From Mesocentrotus franciscanus (Eukaryota > Echinodermata > Echinoidea > Camarodonta > Strongylocentrotidae): DNA of 64,000 nucleotides. A program made the translations under genes and the position numbers. The stretch lies in the NCBI GenBank assembly GCA_037976565.1, contig CP137675.1, positions 23,640,629 to 23,704,628 on the forward strand, read 5' to 3'. The notes beneath the pieces are model-generated. The model worked only from the letters and a program-made list of their open reading frames with translations, ran no database searches and was not told where the DNA came from. Positions 44,681-55,522 of the stretch are shown here, piece by piece. The first letter of the stretch is position 1, and the number at the start of each line of letters is the position of its first letter.

Positions 44681-45416
44681 TTAACCCTAAAAAGGCCGGG
44701 CTATTTGAGGTCTTAAAACGGCCGGGGGGCATTATGCCCCCCTAAGAAACGCCGATCGCCGCGAAAATTTGCATGCATGTTAATACATAGAATACTTTAA
44801 TAGTAAATTCAATTTTTTGAAAAATTCAGTCATGTGCATATTTATGGTAAATTATGCAAATAAGGTCATAAAATTCACATTTTTACCAATAAATTTTATA
44901 TTCTTCATATTTAAGCTTTCTTTTCCACTACATATATTTGTTAGAGCATTTGGAATAATAATACGACAACAAATTTGGAAGAGCCAGGTTATTTCTTATG
45001 TTATCTTTTGTTTTGATAATTTCTTATGTATTTCATTGTTTTTTCAACTTATGTATTTCATTGTTTTTTTGTTTTATTTCATTTCTAACTATAATTCAAC
45101 TATTTTGACCCCCAAAACAAGCACCTAAACTTTAAAAAAGACCAAATAACCAATGTTTTATCTCTTTTTAGGAAAAATTATATTTCCATATGTTTTGTAC
45201 ACAAATCACGAAAATGAGCGATTTTCGAGCCGACATGTAAAGACAGGAGGTCACGTGACTTTGTAACGGTAGGTCCGATTTTCAAAAAAATTGTTTTAAA
45301 AGATGCGCAAGACTCGAAAGAAAAAAATCATGAAGCGGCGGGGCGTCATCCGTATGCGTTCCCGAACAATCAGAAAAATCACGGGGGCATAATGGCCCCG
45401 GCCTTATTAGTGTTAA
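44681..45416. mobile_element. piggyBac-like non-autonomous element
   Basis: 736 bp with TTAA at each end. Termini CCCTAAAAAGGCCGGG and (reverse complement) CACTAATAAGGCCGGGG, each followed by an inner GC-rich palindrome GGGGGGCATTATGCCCCCC or its degenerate partner. CCCT-type ends with TTAA sites are the piggyBac signature. The interior has no transposase; the 103-codon frame at 44817 is AT-rich noise. Confidence 0.8.
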
Positions 45417-46248
45417 ATATCCACTTTTAGATTGTTGAATAAACGCTACTGTTAAGTATTCAATACAAATATGTACACTGCCATTACTCTCCGCCCCGGT
45501 TTAAGCGTCACTGATACATGTATATGATCATCAGACATAGATACACTATTCGCAAACCAGATGATGATAATATATTTGATTTTTTTACCATTTTTTCAAA
45601 ATGATATTATACTCGTTAATGAATTCTATCCAGTTAATTGACAAATCATTGCTGTGTCAATCTTAACATGCTAAACCTCTTCTCCCCCTCCATTCTCTCC
45701 TCTGTTTCTAGCACTCTTTCTCCTTTTCTCTCTCTCTTTCTCTTTCTCAATTTCCCCCTTCTCTCCTACTTTATCAGTCACTCTCTCTATTTGTTTCTAT
45801 TGTAATGATTTGAAATATAAAAGCCATGAATATTAAATGTATATTTATATTTTGCTTTTGTAAATCTTAACCAATTTTCTATCAATTTGAAGTAATTTTC
45901 CAATGTATCACTGTATTTTACTGATATTTTCAATCTGTTAAAATCACGCAATTATTCACTTTTACAATCTATTGCAACTATTTTAATAGCCGGCTCTGGT
46001 TATAAACAAACACGATCCGTTAAAAAGCAATGAATATCTGAGAGGAAATATTATTGCATGTACATATTTATATATATCTTTTATATTTTATATTTTTACT
46101 ATGAACTGGAACGAATTTTTAATCTATATCATGTAATGTTTGATTTCACATGTATTATTGTATTTCAGTGTTTTTATCAAATTAAAAAGTCACACAATTC
46201 AGCCTTTGGGCTGTGAGATGATTTTGAACAAAACAAACCATTTCATAT

Positions 46249-46949
46249 AAGTGTATCTCTAAGCAGCGCTTCATGATCTCTACAAAAATTGAAGTGCCTT
46301 TTTAAGTGAGGTATATTTTGACATGACAATGCTTAAAGCCCCACTGTACTACTTGTAGCTAATTGCTCCCTCTATGTAGAAAACAATGCCTAAGCGGTGC
46401 CTGTTGGTCCCCCATGATCCTTTTTCTTATGTTAATTGAGAGCTGAGTTGTTGAGATAACCACCTGTCAGTGACCACGCTAATCCCTCTAATTTAACCCC
46501 CTGGCCAAACTAGTGAGGAGGGGCTTTAATATAACACAAAACTTACTTGGTGTGAAATTAAAAATGGTGGTTAATTAGTAATTAATACACATCACAAGGC
46601 CTTCATTATTATTTCCTTGCGCTTTCTCAACACCGCATTCATCAGTTTATAATCAACTGCTTATCATAATCATATTACAATTAAATTTGGTTGTCTACAA
46701 GTGTATCTCTAATCAGGGCTTCATGATCTCTGCAAAAATTAAAGTGAGGTATATTTTGACTTGACAATGCTTAATATAACACAAAGCTAACAGTCTTACT
46801 TGGTGTGAAATTAAAAATGATGGTTAATTAGTAATTAATACACATCACAAGGCCTTCATTATTATTTTCTTTGCGCTTTCTCAACACTGCATTCATCATT
46901 TTATAATCAACTGCTTATCCTAATCATATTACAATTAAATTTGGTTGTC
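46249..46949 (+). repeat. Two-copy tandem duplication (~252-bp unit)
   Basis: Copy 1 is 46249-46698 (with a 197-bp MITE inside), copy 2 is 46699-46949. Both begin AAGTGTATCTCTAA and end TTAAATTTGGTTGTC, with ~90% identity outside the insertion. Confidence 0.9.
46333..46529. mobile_element. TTAA-type MITE, family 1, inserted in duplication copy 1
   Basis: 197 bp from TTAAAGCCCCACTGTACTAC to GTGAGGAGGGGCTTTAA. The sister duplicate has a single TTAA (46771-46774) at the same position between GACAATGC and TATAACAC, so the insertion duplicated TTAA. Confidence 0.92.
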
Positions 46950-47519
46950 ATCAATTATGGTAATGGACTCAATGGAGTTGTTCATGCAATGGTACCTTGA
47001 ATAGATAATGCTGATGGTATGTGTATGTCATGCATGATGCATTACACTTCAGGTTGCCATCCTCATCTTATTTCTATTCGGTATCAGTGCTGATAAATAA
47101 TGGTTTAATTTTGGCAGGTTTGCAGCCGTGTAGTGAAAAATGTGTGTTTTTTGTTTGTTTGTCTTTTTTTTCTTCTTCGGGGTAGCTATTAGTAAATAAT
47201 GAATTACATTATTCGTGAACGATAGTGGATTCAGTGAAAAGAATTAAAATACTAGAATTAAATTAATCCTAAAAAGAAAAGAGGAAAACCCTGGACAATT
47301 AAAGTCGTAAAGCCAACTGTTAATCCATGGGACAGATTAATAATCCTGGTCCTCATTTGGATACAACTGTGTAAAGTTGTAATTGTGTATATAAAGCCAT
47401 GTAAAACCATAAAATGCTTACTTCACCTGATAACAATAAATCGAAAGCATTTGTGCAGTTCAATCCATGCCTCTTGCGATTCCATATAGCTCCATCTTCA
47501 TCTTTATTTCCCAGGTCGA

Positions 47520-48145
47520 AATTCCAGTTGATACCAGTTGAAACCAGTAAGGATTTCCAACTAGTATCTACTGGTTTGAACTGGTCTGAACTGGTCTGAA
47601 CTGGTACCAGTTATAATACCAGTTGATACAATTTGGAAACCAGTAGAAATACCAGTTGACATCTGAGACCAGTTGATATTACCAGTTTATTTACCAGTTG
47701 ATTTACCAGTTGAAAACCAGTAGATGGTAACCAGTTGATTTACCAGTTGAAAAACCAGTAGATGATTACCAGTTGATTTACCAGTTGAAAACCAGTAGAT
47801 GATTACCAGTTGCTTACCAGTTGAAAACCAGTAGATGATATTACCAGTTGATTTACCAGTTGAAAACCAGTACATGATTAGGCCTACCAGTTGATTTACC
47901 AGTTGAAAACCAGTAGATGATTACCAGTTGCTGTGACCAGTTGAAAACCAGTAGATGATTACCAGTTGATTTACCAGTTGAAAACTAGTAAATGATTACC
48001 AGTTGCTTATTACCAGTTGAAAACCAGTAGATGATTACCAGTTGATTTACCAGATGAAAACTAGGAGATGATTACGAGTTGAAAACCAGTAGATGATTAC
48101 CAGTTGATTTACCAGTTGATTTACCAGTTAAAAAACCAGTTCATT
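47520..48145 (+). repeat. ACCAGTTGA minisatellite array
   Basis: Units of ~37 bp built from ACCAGTTGATTT and ACCAGTTGAAA plus ACCAGTAGATGATT, ~15 copies with length variants. Frames through it translate to repetitive WFSTGKSTG on the minus strand and are not genes. Confidence 0.92.
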
Positions 48146-48417
48146 GTTTCTTGTGCATATTCATGATTAATTTGCATATTTTAACAGAAAATATAATTAT
48201 CATGATCTATCAAGCAAATGTAACAATGCACATCAATTTTGTGATTTATATTTTCCTAGTCAATCATTGAAAAATATATTATATATGTCTGATCATGTTT
48301 TTCATCTAATTTAAGACGTAAAAATAGATATATTGATATATATGTGTAATTACTAACCAGGAAACAACATGTATCATTTTGTATATAATTATGTACATGT
48401 ACGGGCTCCTGACTACT

Positions 48418-48619
48418 AGGCGTTGTATGGCGTGCGCCTGTAATCCAGCTAACAGTGGAAGTTACACACTGATTCAGCCGAGGACGCAGGTTCGAAACTG
48501 AGTCACGTCTTTCGGATGGTGACGTTAAAGGTCGGTCCCCAGACGTAAATAATCATATCTGATTGATACACGTCTGTAAAAACCCAATACACACACACAC
48601 ACACGCACACACACACACA
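48418..48619 (+). mobile_element. SINE with 7SL-like head, ending in (CA)n
   Basis: TGGCGTGCGCCTGTAATCC followed by AGCTA resembles the 5' domain of 7SL RNA/Alu. Then a B-box-like GGTTCGAAACT, a CTTTCGGATGGTGACGTTAA block seen in many animal SINEs, and a (CA)n tail from 48590. Confidence 0.55.
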
Positions 48620-48715
48620 CAGACTCATAACTTGAAATAAAACTCATCTGTATGATATGATCTAGTTGGTGGCCAGATGCTAATATTGATTATTGATTAT
48701 CATAATATCATTCGA

Positions 48716-49025
48716 TTACTGGTCTCAACTGGTAAATCAAATGGTATATCAACTGGTATATCAACTTGGTAAATCTACTGGTTTTTCAACTGGTTTGTCA
48801 ACTGGTCCCAGCTAGCGTTGTCTCAATTTCCATATTAAAAACCAGTTGAATATACTGGTTTCAACTGGTAAATCAACTGGAAATATCAACTGGTAAATCT
48901 ACTGGTTTTTCAACTGGTTTGTCAACTGTTCCCAGCTAGCGTTGTCTCAATTTCCATATTAAAAACCATTTTTAACTGGTACCAGTTGACCAGGTGCCTA
49001 CTGGTTTCAACTGGTTTTTCGAATT
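48716..49025 (-). repeat. Inverted partner of the CCAGTTG array
   Basis: Built from TCAACTGGTAAAT and CTACTGGTTTTTCAACTGG, the reverse complement of the 47520-48145 units. It contains an internal tandem copy (~121-bp period) of a block ending GCGTTGTCTCAATTTCC. Confidence 0.85.
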
Positions 49026-50213
49026 GTTCACATAGTACACTATATCAGACGAATGGATCTTCGTCATCGTCAGTTACACCTATGAACAACAAAGTTGAAG
49101 AAAAACATTTATCAAAAGACTGAAATAGTATGCACATGTTTTATATATGATTAACAAACAATTTGATACAATTTATTGTCGCTAATCGGTTAACCTGGGT
49201 AAATACATGTAACCCGGTAATTCAAGTTCCACTTCTGCATTCTGAACATTTTACGAGACTGCATCCAGATTCCGTACGTTATAACATTTGACTGTAATAA
49301 TGTTGTAGTTTTTTGACTATAGAAGTTTTGATGATGATAGTTTGATAGCAAATGGGATCGAGTTTTATAGCTGGTATTCGAGCAAGAATGATAATAACCT
49401 ATTACTTCAAGGACTTTATACCATGTGCATACAGACTTGTTACTAACAATGTATGGAAATTAGGGTTCATATCTCGGGCCTTACATGGTTCCATTACATT
49501 TTATATTGAAAAGTAAAACAGAATATTAGAGGAGCATATAAATTAAAAGCAAAACCTCGACAAGACGACATATGAAAGAGCAAGAACGAATGTCTGTAAT
49601 CGTTTCTTTAAAACAACCCCGACATTTTCAGCCTAATTAGCCTACATTCTAGAAAATATAGGCTTGAATGAAGTCGAAATTTGACTGTCGAACATTCACA
49701 CACTGATATAGGTCAACAGTAAAAGTACATGTACAAAGGTTAATTATCAGAGGTGAAAATGGGGCACTTCTTACACCTACAAAAAGAGGCACTTATAAGA
49801 ATGGGAAATGGGCATTTTTCTACGGCAAAGGGGCATCCATCAGATTTTTGATAGGGGCATTTATGGAATAGGGGATATATGTCCCTTATTAGAAAGGAAA
49901 AGGGACACGTTATATTTTTAAAATGGGAAATTATCAGAGGTGAAAAGAGGCACTTATGAGAATAAATATAGAATTGGAAATGAACAAAACATATATAGAC
50001 ACATGGGCAAAATATCTCACTGCTCTGTAGATTTGTTTGGTTTTTCCTTTTTTTATGGGGGGGGGGGGTGGGGTTGCACACCACATGATCTACTATGCAT
50101 TAACTAAAGCTTGGGTGTTTACCCCTCCCAAGGCCAAGTTCTGGATATGCCAATTTTCCTCCTTCTTGTGGATACATTTCATTAATTTGTCTTTTCTTGT
50201 TGTAGTTGTTTGT

Positions 50214-50601
50214 TTAAAGGTATAGACCAGTTCTGGTGATGCGATTGCATTGTGAAAGAAACGTTGTGGAATAGATCAGAAAAGGTTGATCATCTAGCAT
50301 ATTGTAGTATTGGTATGTACTACAAGGTTCTGGAATCATCAAAATGATAAGAAATTTGGCCCAGTCTTGGTAAAGTTACAAGCACTGTACACAGAAATAT
50401 GTATATAGGACTACGCGATATCTATCCAGTCCGGGTCGATATAATTTACCAAATATATCAATTAATAGGCGGTTTCCGGGCAAAATTTGTATCATCACGT
50501 ATTTAATAGTCAAAACATATTCTTTCACATGATTGGTAATAAGAGCTTCCATATCATTTTTTGAGAGGGGGCATTTCCAAAACTGGTCTATATACCTTTA
50601 A
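50214..50601. mobile_element. TTAA-bounded MITE, AGGTATAGACCAGTT family
   Basis: 388 bp with TTAA at both ends. Left AAGGTATAGACCAGTTCTGG, right (reverse complement) AAGGTATATAGACCAGTTTT. No coding content. Confidence 0.75.
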
Positions 50602-51007
50602 TTTATTCAATAGGTAAAGAATGCATAATTGAGCAAAAATAACAGTAAGAAGAGATTGTTGCTCCAACAGAATACATCATTATTGTATAAATACAGCTGC
50701 ATGGGCATCGTTTCAAGAAACCGTCGTAAGTAACAGTTCACCGGCATCCCATTGGAACACGTGTTGAATTTGATAAAACTTGCTCAATGAGTTGTCAGCG
50801 AACTTGTGCTTCTGAATTTCGTTAAACGCTGACCAGGGGCCTGTTTCAATATTAAAGCATCCTTAAGTCCGGTTATAGGACTAAGTGTAAGATGCATCTT
50901 GGCAGGAGTTTCACAAAGACCACTTAAAGACGCATACCATACTTAGTACCCATTTAACTAAGTTGCATATAGGTCGTAGCCCACTGGAACTGTTCTTAGT
51001 GTAATGT

Positions 51008-51302
51008 CATCATCATAATGTCCTTTGGCAAGACATGTCTACATTTGCCACTCTCCACCCAGGTGTTAAATGTTAAATGGGTACCCGGTAGGATGCGAAA
51101 GTTAATGTGGTTTGATTAGCAAGTGGCGCTTGTAAAATGGCGACTGGCTGGAATGCTCCCCAGGAGTGGAGAACGTGCATACATTGTGTGCGAGTAAGCA
51201 TGAATCCGATGACCAGGCTAATAATATATATCTGTAAAGCGCATTGAGAGGGCCTGCGGTCCTGAAATGCGCTATATAGGACGAACTATTATTATTATTA
51301 TC
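51008..51302 (+). mobile_element. tRNA-derived SINE, 5'-truncated
   Basis: Starts within the body (AATGTCCTTTGGCAAGAC), continues GGGTACCCGGTAGGATGCG and GGAATGCTCCCCAGGAGTG, then GCGCATTGAGAGGGCC and CTGAAATGCGCTATATAGG, ending (ATT)n. The tRNA-like head is missing. Confidence 0.8.
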
Positions 51303-54300
51303 ATCTACAAATTATGATTTCCAATAAAGTCCCACTCTTGTCAGAGTGGGAATTTTGGTGAGAGTGAGAGTCCTGGATCTGATTACCGGTATGTTCTTAA
51401 ATCCTGGTCAAAAGGCCCATAAAACTGAAGCATGGAATCCAAAATATTAACAAGAATATTTTGTTCCAAGCAAAATAAACAATTCTTCATAGAAATGAAT
51501 CAACATAAATTTCACATTGGACACTTAATTAAAGGAACTATTCACATCTTAATAGCTTCGTAGGAAATAAGGCTATGATTTCTTTATTCTACAAGCAAAT
51601 ATAATATTACCATTACTTCAGCAAAATATAATTTCTTTCCCAAGGTTACACTTTTCCTCCCTCAACAAATATATACAAATATCTCTGTTTGACCTTTGAC
51701 ATGAGAAATAAGCAGTCATGTTGATTATGTACAGAATACAAGCTTGTTCCTCTGCTCAGTATACATATGCATGAGTATTGTTATTATAAACGCAGGGAAC
51801 TTGGAGAACACATATTTTTTCACATGAACATAAAATTAATTTACATAAATTTGTATTTCATGGAAGCTAAAAAAAGGCTGGCTGGCAGAAAAATACACAA
51901 TAATTTATACAAATTTGAGTTTGTTTAAGGCATACATGGACACTGTGCTATAGTCAGCCATATGTCTATAGAAACATCTTAAGAAATAGAGTTAAACTAG
52001 TTTAACAAAAGAGTGGACCTTATTTGATAAATGTACATGTACAGGAACATGTCTTTGAGTGCGATGTGACCAAAGACTATGCCATTAATGTACTTATAAC
52101 CTACATTTTCATTTGAATATGCACAACATACTTTACTTTTCCATTTCAGTATCTATTTATTTGAGCAAACTCACATACGTTTGTCTTTACAAAGTTTCAA
52201 TATGAATAAGATACGTGTAATTAGATCAAAGAGTTGTAAATCTTAACCAGACGTCACGCATAAAATAGAAGTTTCTACAAGGAATACATGTAAATGAGAT
52301 GTAACATAAATCAATAAAAGTAAATTCGTTTGTATATGTGGCTATAGGATTACAAAGAATATTATTAATTGTACATCTTTCTTTTTTCTTTTGGCTACTT
52401 GGGAAGATATGAAGAGTTCATAGACATTAAAAATATCAATGTTAAAAAAACCTAATTACGATTTAGATTTTCGTTAAAATACATTTCGTTCTCACTCCGT
52501 ATTTTTGAATATACACGTATATGTATTACCAACACGATAATAATCTTTTCAATGCAATTTGTTTTCCATCAATGGAGACTTGGCCACTTTATAAAAATCA
52601 GATTGTGACCACTCAGTGAATAACATTTGAGAGGACTAGCTCGATACCAACGTGCGCCTAGGCACATAGCCCCCAATATCCATGTCTGGACCCCCCCCCA
52701 AAAAAAAAATCACATTTCTAATTGGGGTCTAATGCCTACAGACTCTAAAACAAATATTACTTAGCCCTATAAATAAATATGTACCTAAGTTTCTGATCGA
52801 AGAATTTGAAAAAACAACATGACCATCAGATGTAAGAAGACTTGTGACATTTTGACATTCTTTTTGAAATAAAGTGGCTAAAAGCATTAATTTTTTTCTC
52901 TGCTTCTTGCGTATAAAATGTGAACCTATATGCACACTGTAGTAATGGGTAGGAATGCAATGATTTTGAAAGAAATCCTATAAATACCTCATTTTAGAAT
53001 ATGATTGGATTTGCAATTAAATATGGGTATTTCAAACAGATTCGCTGCTAGAATTTTGCTGTATCTTAAGTAAAGCATTTTAAATGATTCGTTGCATTGT
53101 TCATTTGTACATAATATACATGTAATTGAATACAATCATACAGTGTATTTGATTCAAGGCAAATTGAAAATTTGAAATATAAGCTTAAATATAGTTTTCA
53201 TATTTACATTGCATATCTTTCATTGAAAAAAATATATAATCATAGAGCAATGACTGCAATACAACATCACATACATACATGTATAATAAAGTTTGTTTGC
53301 ATCTTAATAGTACTGTATTTAAATATAATCAATATTTTACATATGATCTTGAAATGTTTCATGCACTATTTCTCATTCAACAAAAACAACATTAAGATCA
53401 ATTTTGACATTGTATCTTGGATTGGTGGCTCCTATCACAATAGCGTTTGCATAAATCACAAAACTTGCATACTCATCATCATTATTTCTTTTACAAGTCA
53501 AATGGGTCAGAGTATTTTCTTTTATTCAAGTCATTTCATGTTAAAATATTTTACAAATAGTGCCACAGATTTATGTGATAACAAGAATTCTGAGCTCTGA
53601 GAACAGCCTGATGATTTTGTATACATATATATATATATATATACATGTATAGCTTATTAACTTTATTTATTTGATTTTACTTCACACATTATAAGCCATT
53701 GATCTACCAGTAAATATATTTTCTAGTTTACACTTTGATCCAGATATATCCAGGCAGTATGCATCATGGCAGCTAGCAAGGTACAAGTTGTGCAAATTGT
53801 TCATTATTTCATTCTGAAAAAGAATCATTCGATTTTGAATTTAAAAAAAATGCCAAGTCAAAACATGAATGATTAAAAAAAAAATTATTCTGGAATAAGA
53901 GAAAGGAGTTCTAGAAAAGCCTTCTCAGTGATTTCCCCAAGATCATACTTGTGGGAGTAAAAAGGAATGAAAGCAAGGAATTCCATATACTGTATGAGTA
54001 ATGAATATTGATTCACTGGCCTTGAACGTATTTCATAATTTTTCCCTTGTGCTTGGTTTTACTCCGAATGAGACTGTAACTACAGTTCACACTTATTCAG
54101 TTATATTGTCAAAACGCAAATGTTCAGCTTGAAGGTTTTATACAGATAATGGAAATATCGATTGACTGAATTAAAACAAAGTCATGGTAAAATCTTAAAG
54201 ATACCTTGTAAAAAGTTTGCTTAGCTATTCTCTAAGAAAGAAAGTACCAGTATACATTTTCTTCTCCTCACCCTGGAAGCTTGGGAAATATTGAAGACCA

Positions 54301-54556
54301 CAAAAACCAATTTCTTTTCATCTCTCCCATACTAAAAAAAAAGAGATAACATGGCACTCTTATGAGAATACAGCTGCACTATATGTCAAGAAAGCTGAGA
54401 GATGCTAGAATCAAAAGTACACTACCAAGTCTGACCACCATTCTGGACTGTTGATATGGGGATAAATGTGCAAATCCCATTTAAAGTAAAGAATGCGGAT
54501 CCACAAGCAGGTGCCTCATATGCTTCCTATTTCAGATATCTAGTATGGGTTTTTCT

Positions 54557-55522
54557 CTACCGCATAGCAGGTTTCTTCTTTCGCATTATTGAATCATAAC
54601 AATGGGAGCACAGATAGTCCGTCTTTTCCGAACCGAAGTACTTACAGCCGTACGTGCGGCACTGTCTGGTAGCCTCTTCTACGCCCGTGAGGGGCACGCG
54701 TTTTCCCCTCACGTGAGTAGCGTAGGGATTAGCGTTGGAGCGGATTTCTTGATTTCTATCTTCGATGTGGAGTCTCTGGATGGGTACTGTTCTTTGGAAC
54801 TGAGGCGATTGGGTCTGTGCTTGATAGCGCTGTGGCGTCGGGTTGTAGTTTGCACGTACTGGCTGCGGGCTGTAGGTCCCTCCTTGACGCTTGGCCGTGG
54901 GGTTGTAGGACGTACTACTATTGAGGTGCTCCATGGCAGGACTACCTGGTTTACTACCTGTTGCATTGATGTACTGCACACCTCTACCATTATCAGGATA
55001 ATCATGATTGACCCTGGAAGACATAGGCCCATTAACACGGGCACGCGGAAGAGAAGCAAAATGATAGGCAGCCTCATTAGTTCTTTCGTCATCATCAATA
55101 TAGACATCGGGAGGGCGCTGTTCTCTCTGGACCCTGTGCTGCTGTCTGCTACGATTCTCGGCAGCGATCATCCTCTTCAAGGCCACCTCCTCCTGGAAGC
55201 GATCCTTGGCTGACTCCAAGTAAATCCTTATCATCTCTTCATGACCCTGCAACCTTACATCGTCCATCTTTGCTGCTACCACAACTGAACGATCAGCAAC
55301 AACCTGAATGCTCACGTGGGGTGGGTGTCTCTCCACCTGGTTCTTCTCCTCGATGATGTGAAACTGCTCATGCCCATCTTTGCGGGACGATCCTTTCTTG
55401 CCCTTATCAAGTCCTGCAAAGTGCTTCAGCTTCTTACCAAATGACCTAGACTTCTCTTTCTCCTTGCCCCCACTTCTGTCACTCTTCTCCGATCCACTTG
55501 AGTTGCTTCTTGTTACCTCAAC
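54557..55522 (-). CDS. OTUD7: OTUD7 last exon with A20 zinc finger
   Basis: 321 codons plus TAG. Basic [20 protein letters not shown] segment, conserved [19 protein letters not shown], a low-complexity Pro/Gln/Asn region, and the zinc finger with Cys pattern in [10 protein letters not shown] and LCSHCYDS. The exon opens at acceptor TTCACAG|GTT, 62 codons upstream of its first Met. Confidence 0.93.
   Translation of the reverse strand, partial: VEVTRSNSSGSEKSDRSGGKEKEKSRSFGKKLKHFAGLDKGKKGSSRKDGHEQFHIIEEKNQVERHPPHVSIQVVADRSVVVAAKMDDVRLQGHEEMIRIYLESAKDRFQEEVALKRMIAAENRSRQQHRVQREQRPPDVYIDDDERTNEAAYHFASLPRARVNGPMSSRVNHDYPDNGRGVQYINATGSKPGSPAMEHLNSSTSYNPTAKRQGGTYSPQPVRANYNPTPQRYQAQTQSPQFQRTVPIQRLHIEDRNQEIRSNANPYATHVRGKRVPLTGVEEATRQCRTYGCKYFGSEKTDYLCSHCYDSIMRKKKPAMR

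Larger units (their letters stand above)
42236..54556. other. Intergenic region between OTUD7 and UGDH
   Basis: No host gene exon recognised. Contains a LINE remnant, a piggyBac-like MITE, a tandem duplication with a MITE insertion, inverted minisatellites, SINEs and microsatellites (listed). 51300-54556 is AT-rich without recognisable elements apart from an (AT)n run near 53625 and probably includes the OTUD7 3' UTR; TTTATT words (minus-strand AATAAA) at about 53520 and 53663 are candidate polyadenylation signals. Confidence 0.55.

Noticed and set aside
44817..45128. 103-codon frame inside the piggyBac-like element as a transposase
   Set aside because: AT-rich hydrophobic frame with no conserved catalytic aspartates or cysteine cluster; far shorter than a transposase.
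47520..48145. CRISPR-like array
   Set aside because: Eukaryotic context, repeat units merge without unique spacers, and unit length varies: a minisatellite.
53172..53600. 142-codon plus-strand frame
   Set aside because: AT-rich, Ile/Lys/Asn/Phe-biased, no domain or splice signals; it lies opposite the probable OTUD7 3' UTR.
54602..55213. 203-codon plus-strand frame
   Set aside because: Shadow of the OTUD7 last exon on the opposite strand; the minus-strand frame has the zinc finger and conserved OTUD7 blocks.
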